Assembly (NCBI GenBank): GCA_005882155.1
Contig: VBCQ01000032.1
Coordinates: 1-23,066 of the forward strand
From: Betaproteobacteria bacterium
GTDB lineage: Bacteria; Pseudomonadota; Gammaproteobacteria; Burkholderiales; Burkholderiaceae_C
Length of the DNA stretch: 23,066 nt
Direction: 5' to 3'
The translations under genes and the position numbers were made by a program. Shown in pieces: positions 10,050-17,763 of the stretch. Under the pieces are notes generated by a model, which did no database searches, was not told the origin of the DNA, and worked only from the letters and a program-made list of their open reading frames with translations. Within the stretch, counting starts at the first letter, position 1. Each line of letters starts with the position of its first letter.

Positions 10050-10523
10050 TCAGTTCTGAGCTGCTTTCTTGACGCTCGTGATCCGCTTCTTCGCGCGCTT
10101 GAGTTGCCCGCCAGCGGCGATCCGCTGGTTGCCGAGCACCTTGACCTTCTTCAGTTGCGGCCGGTGATTGCCGCTCTTGGAGAACTTCAAGACCTTGACG
10201 ATCCTCGGTCCGGGCATGCGGTCTTCGCGCTCGAGCTTTTCCTTCTCGGGCATAGGCCGCCACAGCACCAGCAGCTTGCCGATGTGCTGGATCGGCGCGG
10301 CACTGAGCTTGTCGGCCAACGCGGCGAACATCGTTTCGCGCGTCTCGCGATCGTCGGAGAAAACGCGCACCTTGATCAAGCCATGTGCGTTCAACGCAGC
10401 GTCGGTTTCCTTGACGACAGCCGGCGTCAGGCCCTCGCCGCCGACCAGCACGACAGGATGCAGATGATGGGCATCGGCGCGTTTTTCCTTGCGCTCGGAA
10501 GGTGTCAATTGGATGGCAGGCAT
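10050..10523 (-). CDS. yhbY: YhbY family CRM-domain RNA-binding protein
   Basis: A ribosome-assembly-associated RNA-binding protein; E. coli YhbY binds pre-50S particles. The CRM domain (about 5-95) is complete, with LTPSERKEKRADAHHLHPVV, the GEGLTP loop matching the family G-x-x-G motif, AHGLIKVRVF and the closing HIGKLLVLWRP. A basic C-terminal tail (about 96-157), rich in lysine and arginine (KLEREDRMPG, KRAKKRITSVKKAAQN), extends past the roughly 97-residue E. coli protein and probably adds RNA contacts. The start ATG lies only 20 nt from the divergent rlmE start, and no Shine-Dalgarno sequence fits in that space. Confidence 0.92.
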   Translation of the reverse strand: MPAIQLTPSERKEKRADAHHLHPVVLVGGEGLTPAVVKETDAALNAHGLIKVRVFSDDRETRETMFAALADKLSAAPIQHIGKLLVLWRPMPEKEKLEREDRMPGPRIVKVLKFSKSGNHRPQLKKVKVLGNQRIAAGGQLKRAKKRITSVKKAAQN

Positions 10524-10528
10524 CGCCG

Positions 10529-10535
10529 TATTATC
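10529..10535. promoter_or_regulatory. Overlapping head-to-head -10 elements for yhbY and rlmE
   Basis: The only AT-rich patch in the 20-nt spacer reads TATTAT on the plus strand (10529-10534) and GATAAT on the minus strand (10535-10530). Each lies 6-9 nt before a start codon (ATG 10544 plus, ATG 10523 minus). Both fit a -10 element, which would put both transcription starts at or next to the start codons. No clear -35 elements are seen; they would lie inside the opposite gene. Confidence 0.4.
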
Positions 10536-10543
10536 GTTTGCGC

Positions 10544-11242
10544 ATGAAGATCAAGTCGAAAAGCAAGAAGGTGAACAAGGCGTGGTTGCACGACCACATG
10601 AACGACACCTACGTGAAGCTCGCGCAGAAGGAGGGCTATCGCGCACGCGCGGCCTACAAGCTGAAGGAGATCGACGAGGAGCTGAAGCTGTTGAAGCCCG
10701 GTCAACTCGTCGTCGACCTCGGCGCGACGCCGGGCGCATGGAGCCAGTACGTGCGGCGAAAGTTCGCGCCGAAGGAGCTTGGCGGAGGCGGGGCCGCGGC
10801 CGGTGAATTGCACGGCACGATCCTCGCGCTCGATGTGCTCGAGTTCGAGCCGATCGAAGGCGTGACGTTCATTCGGGGCGACTTTCGCGAGGACAGTGTG
10901 GTCGCTGAACTAGCGCGCGAGCTCCACGGCCGCCAAGTCGATGTCGTGCTGTCCGACATGGCGCCCAATTTGTCCGGTATCGCGAGCGCCGACGCGGCAC
11001 GCATCAGCCACCTCGTCGAGCTGGCGGTGGAGTTCGCGCAGAGCCACATGAGCGCCGACGGCGCGCTGGTCTGCAAGGTCTTTCACGGCAGCGGCTACAG
11101 CCAGCTCGCCAAGCTGTTCAAGGAGCGCTTTCGCGTCGTCAAGCCGATCAAGCCCAAGGCCTCGCGCGACAAGTCGTCCGAAACCTTTTTGGTCGGCATC
11201 GGTCTCAAGAATCCGAATCTGCCCGCCGATAAATTGCCCTGA
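10544..11242 (+). CDS. rlmE: 23S rRNA (uridine-2552-2'-O)-methyltransferase RlmE (FtsJ/RrmJ)
   Basis: Methylates the 2'-O of U2552 in the 23S A-loop late in 50S assembly, using SAM. Length is 232 residues from ATG 10544; E. coli has 209. The SAM-binding segment is VVDLGATPGAWSQYV (56-70). The catalytic K-D-K-E tetrad is visible as K39 (RAAYKLKEID), D138 (LSDMAPNLSG), K178 (CKVFHGSG) and E213 (SSETFLV). A glycine/alanine-rich insert at about 75-90 lengthens the protein relative to E. coli. An in-frame GTG at 10502 would extend into the yhbY start region with non-homologous residues and is rejected. In E. coli rrmJ is co-transcribed with ftsH from a heat-shock promoter; here 147 nt and a separate heat-shock promoter candidate separate them. 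Confidence 0.95.
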   Translation: MKIKSKSKKVNKAWLHDHMNDTYVKLAQKEGYRARAAYKLKEIDEELKLLKPGQLVVDLGATPGAWSQYVRRKFAPKELGGGGAAAGELHGTILALDVLEFEPIEGVTFIRGDFREDSVVAELARELHGRQVDVVLSDMAPNLSGIASADAARISHLVELAVEFAQSHMSADGALVCKVFHGSGYSQLAKLFKERFRVVKPIKPKASRDKSSETFLVGIGLKNPNLPADKLP

Positions 11243-11299
11243 GTGCGCAAACATGCCGATACACCTGAACAAGCGGGGATTTGCGCCGGGAACGCCTGT

Positions 11300-11327
11300 C
11301 TTGATGGGCATAAAATCCGCCCCATAT
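11300..11327 (+). promoter_or_regulatory. Candidate sigma-32 (RpoH) heat-shock promoter of ftsH
   Basis: CTTGATG (11300-11306), a 13-nt spacer and CCCCATAT (11320-11327) closely match the E. coli sigma-32 consensus CTTGAAA...CCCCATnT. The element lies about 63 nt before the ftsH GTG and predicts a start near 11333-11335. ftsH is a known sigma-32 target in E. coli. A sigma-70-like TAAAAT (11311-11316) lies in the spacer but has no -35 partner. Confidence 0.65.
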
Positions 11328-11389
11328 GCCGTGGATAACCGGTGTGCGATGCACTGGCCGAGGTGTTTTGACCCGCAATAGGAGCCGCG

Positions 11390-13231
<1,842 letters not shown>

Positions 13232-13253
13232 TTCGCCGACGACAACATTCACG

Positions 13254-13274
13254 ACGGGGCTTCGGCCCCGTTTT
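13254..13274 (+). terminator. Rho-independent terminator of ftsH (UUCG tetraloop)
   Basis: ACGGGGC (13254-13260), TTCG, GCCCCGT (13265-13271) and a short T run (TTT) form a 7-bp stem capped by the very stable C(UUCG)G tetraloop, 22 nt after the ftsH stop. It is the first of three successive terminator-like hairpins. Confidence 0.8.
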
Positions 13275-13403
13275 AGCTCCGGCGTCACGTCGCTGCGCGA
13301 CATGAGCCTCCACTGAAGCGGGGCGCTTTGGCCCCGCTTTAGCTCCGGCGTCACGTCGCTGCGCGACATGAGCCTCCACTGAAGCGGGGCGCTTTGGCCC
13401 CGC
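13272..13403. repeat. Perfect 66-bp tandem duplication, two copies, each with two hairpins
   Basis: Copy one is 13272-13337 and copy two is 13338-13403. I compared them base by base and found no difference. Each unit starts TTTAGCTCCGGCGTCACG. It holds an inner dyad TCACGTCGC-TGC-GCGACATGA (13285-13305 in copy one; one mismatch) and ends with the terminator-like AAGCGGGGC-GCTTTG-GCCCCGCTT. Only the three Ts of a third unit follow. The unit is 22 codons long, so on the minus strand it reads as an open 22-residue repeat (containing SRSDVTPELKRG); this looks like a by-product, not a gene. It may be a dispersed intergenic element, which needs a genome search. Confidence 0.9.
13316..13342 (+). terminator. 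Terminator-like hairpin of repeat copy one
   Basis: AAGCGGGGC (13316-13324), loop GCTTTG and GCCCCGCTT (13331-13339) give a 9-bp stem followed by only a short T stretch before AG. The tail is weak, so termination here is less certain than at the flanking hairpins. Confidence 0.5.
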
Positions 13404-13410
13404 TTTCTTT
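13382..13410 (+). terminator. Terminator hairpin of repeat copy two, ending at the folP start
   Basis: AAGCGGGGC (13382-13390), loop GCTTTG, GCCCCGCTT (13397-13405) and the tail TTTCTTT (13404-13410). The U-rich tail ends one base before the folP ATG at 13412. Confidence 0.7.
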
Positions 13411-13411
13411 G

Positions 13412-14239
13412 ATGATCTGGCACACCACGCGTTTCGCAATCGACTTGACCGAGCCCAAGGTGATGGGCATCGTCAACGTGACGCCCGACTCGTTTTCCGA
13501 CGGCGGCCAGCACTTCGATGTGCACTCGGCGCTGGCGCATTGCGAGCAGCTGCTGAGCGAGGGCGCCGACATGCTCGACATCGGCGGCGAGTCGAGTCGG
13601 CCCGGCGCGCAGGCGGTGAGCGTCGACGAGGAACTGCGACGCGTGCTGCCGGTGCTCGAAGGCGCGCTGAAGCTCGGCTGCCCGGTCTCACTCGACAGCG
13701 CCAAGCCCGAGGTGATGCGCGCTGCACTCGCGATCGGCGTCGACATCGTCAACGACATCAGCGCGTTGCGCGCGCCGGGCGCGCTCGAGCTCGTCGCCGC
13801 GCATCCGAGCTGCGGCGTTTGTCTCATGCACATGCAAGGCGAGCCGCGGTCGATGCAGTCGCAGCCGTCATATGTTGACGTCGTTCGCGAGGTCGGCGAA
13901 TTCTTGAACCAACGTGCGACCTTGCTGCGGCAGCACGGCGTCGCCGCGGAGCGCATCGTGATCGATCCCGGCATCGGCTTCGGCAAGACGGTGGCGAACA
14001 ACGTCGCGCTGCTGCAGGGCCAGGCGGCGCTGCTGCAGTGGGGTTATCCGCTGCTGGTCGGTTGGTCGCGCAAGTCGTCGCTCCGCGCGCTGACCGGCCG
14101 CCCGGCCGGCGAGCGCGTCGCGTCCAGCGTGGCGGCCGCGCTCGCGGCGGTGCAGCGCGGCGCGCACTTGCTGCGCGTCCACGATGTCGCGGCGACCGTC
14201 GATGCGCTGAAGGTTTGGCGCGCAGCCGGCCTGCCGTGA
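13412..14239 (+). CDS. folP: Dihydropteroate synthase
   Basis: Condenses p-aminobenzoate with 6-hydroxymethyl-dihydropterin pyrophosphate in folate synthesis; the target of sulfonamides. It is 275 residues of TIM-barrel protein. MGIVNVTPDSFSDGG (residues 18-32, N22 in the pyrophosphate site), LDIGGESSRPGA (55-66), D95 in VSLDSAKPEV, VNDIS, LMHMQG, DPGIGFGK and VGWSRKS are all present and in order. At the D95 strand, VSLDS stands where VSVDT is usual; the aspartate is kept. The start must be ATG 13412 or further upstream, because the first barrel strand begins at about residue 8. No Shine-Dalgarno sequence is present: a GC hairpin and its T tail directly precede the ATG. The gene probably belongs to the ftsH-folP-glmM cluster known from E. 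coli. Confidence 0.94.
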   Translation: MIWHTTRFAIDLTEPKVMGIVNVTPDSFSDGGQHFDVHSALAHCEQLLSEGADMLDIGGESSRPGAQAVSVDEELRRVLPVLEGALKLGCPVSLDSAKPEVMRAALAIGVDIVNDISALRAPGALELVAAHPSCGVCLMHMQGEPRSMQSQPSYVDVVREVGEFLNQRATLLRQHGVAAERIVIDPGIGFGKTVANNVALLQGQAALLQWGYPLLVGWSRKSSLRALTGRPAGERVASSVAAALAAVQRGAHLLRVHDVAATVDALKVWRAAGLP

Positions 14240-14279
14240 TCGCGGACAATCGCGCATCGATTCCAGCAGCACAAGACCC

Positions 14280-15506
14280 ATGAGCAGAACCTACTTCGGC
14301 ACCGACGGCATTCGCGGCACGGTCGGCCAGGCGCCGATCACGCCCGACTTCATGCTGAGACTCGGCCACGCGGTCGGCCGCGTGCTGAAGCGCGAGGACG
14401 CGAAGCCGACGGTGCTGATCGGCAAAGACACGCGCATCTCCGGCTACATGATCGAGTCCGCGCTCGAAGCCGGGTTTGCGTCGGCGGGCGTCGACGTGCT
14501 GATGACCGGCCCATTGCCGACCCCTGGCGTCGCCTATCTCACCCGCGCTTTGCGCTTGAGCCTCGGCGTCGTCATCAGCGCCTCGCACAACCCGTTCGGC
14601 GACAACGGCATCAAGTTCTTCTCGGCGCGCGGCGAGAAGCTGCCTGACGCCTGGGAGCATGCCGTCGAGGCAGCGCTCGCCGAGGCGCCGCAGTGGGTCG
14701 CTGCAGCGCAGCTCGGCAAGGTGCGCCGTCTCGACGACGCGGGCGGCCGCTACATCGAATTTTGCAAAAGTACCTTCTCGCATGAGCTGTCGCTGAAGGG
14801 CCTGAAGATCGTCGTCGATGCGGCGCATGGCGCGGCCTACCACGTCGCGCCCGACGTCTTTCACGAGCTCGGGGCCGACTACGGCATCGCGCTCGACGGC
14901 GATGCCGATCGGCTGCAGCTCGTCGACGCCGACGGTCGGCTCTACAACGGCGATGAGCTGCTGCATGTGATGGTTGCGGACCGGCTCGCGCAAGGTCAGT
15001 CCGTTCCCGGGGTTGTCGGAACCTTGATGACGAACATGGCGGTCGAAGTGGCGCTGAAGTCGCGCGGCATCGAATTCGTCCGCGCCAAGGTCGGCGACCG
15101 CTACGTGCTCGAAGAGCTGTCGGCGCGCGGCTGGCTGCTCGGCGGCGAAGGATCGGGCCATCTGCTCGCGCTCGACAAGCACACCACCGGCGACGGCATC
15201 GTCAGCGCGTTGCAGGTCTTGCAAGCGGTCGCGCGCGCAGGTCGCTCGCTGCCGCAATTGCTGGCCGACGTGACCTTGTTCCCGCAGGTGCTGATCAACG
15301 TGCGCTTGCGCGACGGCGAGGACTGGAAGGCGAACCCGCGTCTCGCCGCGGAGCAAGCGGCCGTCACGCGCGAGCTCGGCAACAGCGGGCGCGTGCTGAT
15401 CCGCCCATCGGGAACCGAGCCGCTGGTGCGCGTGATGGTCGAGGCGCGCGATGCCCTCGTCGCGCAGGCCTGCGCGCAGCGGCTCGCCGATACCTTGCGC
15501 GCCTGA
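14280..15506 (+). CDS. glmM: Phosphoglucosamine mutase, lacking part of domain 2
   Basis: Converts glucosamine-6-phosphate to glucosamine-1-phosphate for UDP-GlcNAc, peptidoglycan and LPS. Domain 1 has TYFGTDGIRG, IGKDTRISGYM and the phosphoserine loop ISASHNP (S102). Domain 3 begins with the metal loop DGDADR (206-211). The GEGSGH sugar-binding loop and the C-terminal phosphate loop RPSGTEPLVRVM are intact. The protein is only 408 residues (E. coli 445). After VFHELGA (A199) it passes directly to DYGIALDGDADR, without the about 36 residues that normally include an NGxNIN...GAT motif of domain 2. The frame is kept. Elsewhere it aligns to E. coli GlmM without large gaps. The enzyme is essential in bacteria tested, so loss of this block is hard to reconcile with a working single copy. 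Confidence 0.93.
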   Translation: MSRTYFGTDGIRGTVGQAPITPDFMLRLGHAVGRVLKREDAKPTVLIGKDTRISGYMIESALEAGFASAGVDVLMTGPLPTPGVAYLTRALRLSLGVVISASHNPFGDNGIKFFSARGEKLPDAWEHAVEAALAEAPQWVAAAQLGKVRRLDDAGGRYIEFCKSTFSHELSLKGLKIVVDAAHGAAYHVAPDVFHELGADYGIALDGDADRLQLVDADGRLYNGDELLHVMVADRLAQGQSVPGVVGTLMTNMAVEVALKSRGIEFVRAKVGDRYVLEELSARGWLLGGEGSGHLLALDKHTTGDGIVSALQVLQAVARAGRSLPQLLADVTLFPQVLINVRLRDGEDWKANPRLAAEQAAVTRELGNSGRVLIRPSGTEPLVRVMVEARDALVAQACAQRLADTLRA

Positions 15507-15511
15507 GGGCT

Positions 15512-15540
15512 CGTGACATCGGCGTGACAGTTGCGTGACG
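15512..15540 (-). promoter_or_regulatory. Three reverse-oriented PhoB-like half-sites
   Basis: CGTGAC occurs three times with an exact 11-bp period (CGTGACA at 15512 and 15523, CGTGACG at 15534). Read on the minus strand, these are TGTCACG, TGTCACG and CGTCACG, which resemble Pho-box half-sites with correct helical phasing. They start 6 nt after the glmM stop and face the plus-strand Pho box 20 nt downstream. They may be extra PhoB contacts; no divergent gene starts here. Confidence 0.5.
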
Positions 15541-15560
15541 CCGACAAGTCGCCAAGCGCC

Positions 15561-15592
15561 TTGTCACGCGCTTGTCACACCCGGCTCATACA
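15561..15592 (+). promoter_or_regulatory. Pho box and promoter of the pst operon
   Basis: TTGTCAC (15561-15567), a GCGC spacer and TTGTCAC (15572-15578) make a perfect direct repeat with 11-bp phasing, matching the E. coli Pho box (CTGTCAT-N4-CTGTCAT). A -10-like CATACA (15587-15592) begins 9 nt downstream, the arrangement expected when PhoB replaces -35 recognition. pstS starts 45 nt further on. PhoB itself is encoded at the end of this operon, implying autoregulation. Confidence 0.8.
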
Positions 15593-15636
15593 GTGCCGCA
15601 TGTCGAAAACAGCTGGCTCTCAGCGAAAGGCATTCC

Positions 15637-16674
15637 ATGAATTTCTCTTTGATTCGCACGACGCTTGCCGCCGCCGGCTTGTCGCTCGTCGCGTTCTCGA
15701 GCTTGGCGCAAGACGTGACCGGTGCAGGCGCGACGTTCCCAGCGCCGCTGTATGCCAAGTGGGCCGATGCCTACAACAAGGCGACCGGCGCGCGAATTAA
15801 CTACCAATCGGTCGGCTCGGGTGCCGGCCTGAAGCAGATTCGCTCGAAGACGGTGGACTTCGGCGCGTCCGACATGCCGCTGAGCGATGAGGAGCTCGCG
15901 AAAGACGGTCTGGTGCAATTCCCGACCGTCATCGGCGGCGTGGTGCCGGTGGTCAACATCAAAGGCATCCAGGCTGGCCAGATCAAGCTCACCGGCGCCG
16001 TGCTGGGCGATATCTACCTCGGCAAGATCACCAAGTGGAACGATGCGGCGCTCGCCGCGCTGAACCCCGGCGTGCCGCTGCCGGGCGAAGCGATCTCGGT
16101 GGTGCGCCGCGCCGATGGGTCGGGCACCAGCTTCATCTTCACGAACTACCTGTCGAAGGTGAATGCCGAATGGAAGAGCAAGGTCGGCGAGGGCACGGCG
16201 GTGAACTGGCCGACCGGCGCCGGCGGCAAGGGCAACGAGGGTGTGTCGTCGTATGTGCAGCGCCTGCCGAACTCGATCGGCTATGTCGAATACGCCTACG
16301 CGAAGCAGAACAAGATGGCCTACGTGCTGCTGAAGAACCACGCCGGCGTGTTCGTTGCGCCCGATGACTTGAACTTCAAAGCGGCAGCGGCCGGTGCCGA
16401 CTGGAGCAAGAGCTTCTACCAGGTGTTGACCGAACAGCCGGGCAAGGACGCGTGGCCGATCACCGGCGCGACCTTCATCATGATGCACAAGGCGCAAGAC
16501 AAGCCGGCCCAAGCCATGAACAGCCTGAAGTTCTTCGACTGGGCTTATGTCAACGGCGACAAGATGGCTGCCGAACTCGAGTACGTCGCGCTGCCCGAAG
16601 CGGTGAAGAACCTGGTTCGCAAGCAATGGGGTGAAATCAAGGACGCGTCGGGCAAGGTCGTCGCGTTCAAGTAA
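15637..16674 (+). CDS. pstS: Periplasmic phosphate-binding protein PstS
   Basis: High-affinity phosphate receptor of the Pst ABC importer. It is 345 residues including a signal peptide: MNFSLIR, then a hydrophobic stretch, with probable cleavage after SSLA at residue 24. The mature part starts DVTGAGATFPAPLYAKWADAY, the classic PstS N-terminus that contributes phosphate contacts. Other binding-site segments are VGSGAGLKQI, VDFGASDMPLS, RRADGSGTSFIF and GGKGNEGVSSYVQ. The C-terminal FFDWAYVNG and LVRKQWGEI blocks are family-typical. The frame is open upstream to 15535, but that part lacks a signal and contains the promoter. ATG 15637 has AAAGG (15626-15630) 6 nt upstream. It is the first gene of the pst-pho operon, directly under the Pho box. 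Confidence 0.97.
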   Translation: MNFSLIRTTLAAAGLSLVAFSSLAQDVTGAGATFPAPLYAKWADAYNKATGARINYQSVGSGAGLKQIRSKTVDFGASDMPLSDEELAKDGLVQFPTVIGGVVPVVNIKGIQAGQIKLTGAVLGDIYLGKITKWNDAALAALNPGVPLPGEAISVVRRADGSGTSFIFTNYLSKVNAEWKSKVGEGTAVNWPTGAGGKGNEGVSSYVQRLPNSIGYVEYAYAKQNKMAYVLLKNHAGVFVAPDDLNFKAAAAGADWSKSFYQVLTEQPGKDAWPITGATFIMMHKAQDKPAQAMNSLKFFDWAYVNGDKMAAELEYVALPEAVKNLVRKQWGEIKDASGKVVAFK

Positions 16675-16691
16675 GGTGTGAGTCGATGCCG

Positions 16692-16722
16692 GGCGGCGGG
16701 GCCTGAGTGGCTGCCCGCCGCC
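16692..16722 (+). promoter_or_regulatory. Intercistronic hairpin between pstS and pstC
   Basis: GGCGGCGGG (16692-16700) pairs perfectly with CCCGCCGCC (16714-16722) around a 13-nt loop, in the 69-nt gap between pstS and pstC. No T run follows directly. A hairpin here is a plausible 3' stabiliser or partial terminator that raises PstS over the membrane and ATPase subunits; this is inference. Confidence 0.6.
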
Positions 16723-16743
16723 TCGGCGCATTTGGAGAAGGTC

Positions 16744-17763
16744 GTGGCCGCAACGCTGCCCGCAACGCAATACGACAAGGACGAGGCCCTGCGTTCCGGT
16801 CCGCTGGGCCGCCCTCCGCGCATGCTGCGCGCAGCGCCGTGGGCCGACACCGCGTTCTCGGTGCTTGCGCATTCGGCAGCGATCGTCACGCTGCTGCTGC
16901 TGGCCGGGATCATCGGGTCATTGATCGTCGGCGCGGCGCCCGCCATCCAGGAATACGGCCTGAGCTTTCTGTGGCGCAGCGAGTGGGACCCGGTGAAGAA
17001 CCAGTACGGCGGGCTGGTGATGATCTACGGCACGCTCGCCACCTCGCTGATCGCGCTGGTGATCGCGGTGCCGGTCAGCTTCGGCATCGCGCTGTTCCTC
17101 ACCGAGCTCTCGCCCAAGTGGCTGCGCCGTCCATTGGGCACGGCGATCGAGCTGCTGGCGGCGGTGCCGTCCATCGTCTATGGCATGTGGGGCTTGCTGG
17201 TCTTCAGCCCGGTGCTGTCGCAATACGTTCAACAACCGCTGCAACGACTGATCGGCAACACGCCGGTACTGAAGCAACTGGTGTCGGGCGCACCGGTGGG
17301 CATCGGCATCCTGTCGGCCGGCATCATCCTCGCGATCATGATCATTCCGTTCATCGCCGCGGTGATGCGCGATGTCTTCGAGGTCACGCCGCCCCTGCTG
17401 AAGGAGTCGGCGTATGGGCTCGGCTCGACGACCTGGGAGGTCGTGTTCAAGGTCGTTCTGCCGTACACCAAGACCGGCGTGATCGGCGGCATCATGCTCG
17501 GCCTCGGGCGTGCGCTCGGCGAGACGATGGCCGTCACTTTCGTTATCGGCAACTTCAACCAGCTGCGCAGCCTGTCCCTGTTCGAGGCGGCCAACAGCAT
17601 CACGTCGGCCTTGGCCAACGAATTCGCCGAGGCGAGCGAAGGGCTTCATCAAGCCTCGCTGATCTATCTCGGCCTGGTACTGTTCTTCATCACCTTCGTC
17701 GTCCTCTCATTGTCCAAGCTCTTGCTCGCGCAGTTGAAGAAGGGCGAGGGGACGAAGACATGA
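16744..17763 (+). CDS. pstC: Phosphate ABC transporter permease PstC
   Basis: One of the two membrane subunits of the Pst importer, 339 residues from GTG 16744. The chosen start has GGAG (16734-16737) 6 nt upstream and gives MAATLPATQYDK, similar to the E. coli N-terminus MAATKP. An earlier GTG at 16678 would add 22 residues that cross the intercistronic hairpin. About six transmembrane segments are seen. Key blocks are QYGGLVMIYGTLATSLIAL, VPVSFGIALFLTEL, ELLAAVPSIVYGMWGL, the EAA-type loop KESAYGLGSTTWEVVFKVVLP that docks on PstB, and GLGRALGETMAVTFVIGN. The last codons overlap the pstA start by four bases (ATGA), which indicates translational coupling. Confidence 0.96.
   Translation: MAATLPATQYDKDEALRSGPLGRPPRMLRAAPWADTAFSVLAHSAAIVTLLLLAGIIGSLIVGAAPAIQEYGLSFLWRSEWDPVKNQYGGLVMIYGTLATSLIALVIAVPVSFGIALFLTELSPKWLRRPLGTAIELLAAVPSIVYGMWGLLVFSPVLSQYVQQPLQRLIGNTPVLKQLVSGAPVGIGILSAGIILAIMIIPFIAAVMRDVFEVTPPLLKESAYGLGSTTWEVVFKVVLPYTKTGVIGGIMLGLGRALGETMAVTFVIGNFNQLRSLSLFEAANSITSALANEFAEASEGLHQASLIYLGLVLFFITFVVLSLSKLLLAQLKKGEGTKT

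Noticed and set aside
13272..13403. Tandem repeat as a CRISPR array or attachment site
   Set aside because: There are only two directly adjoining copies without unique spacers, no cas genes, and hairpins that look like terminators; no integrase is nearby.
13683..13712. FolP with VSLDS instead of the usual VSVDT as a sulfonamide-resistance change
   Set aside because: The catalytic aspartate is kept and threonine to serine is conservative; this is not a known resistance position that I can assert.
15535..15636. An upstream start for pstS at 15535
   Set aside because: It would translate the Pho box and promoter and bury the signal peptide; ATG 15637 has a ribosome-binding site and a proper signal sequence.
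16707..17759. A long frame running through pstC into pstA
   Set aside because: Only the part from 17760 matches PstA; the upstream part is an out-of-frame reading of pstC.
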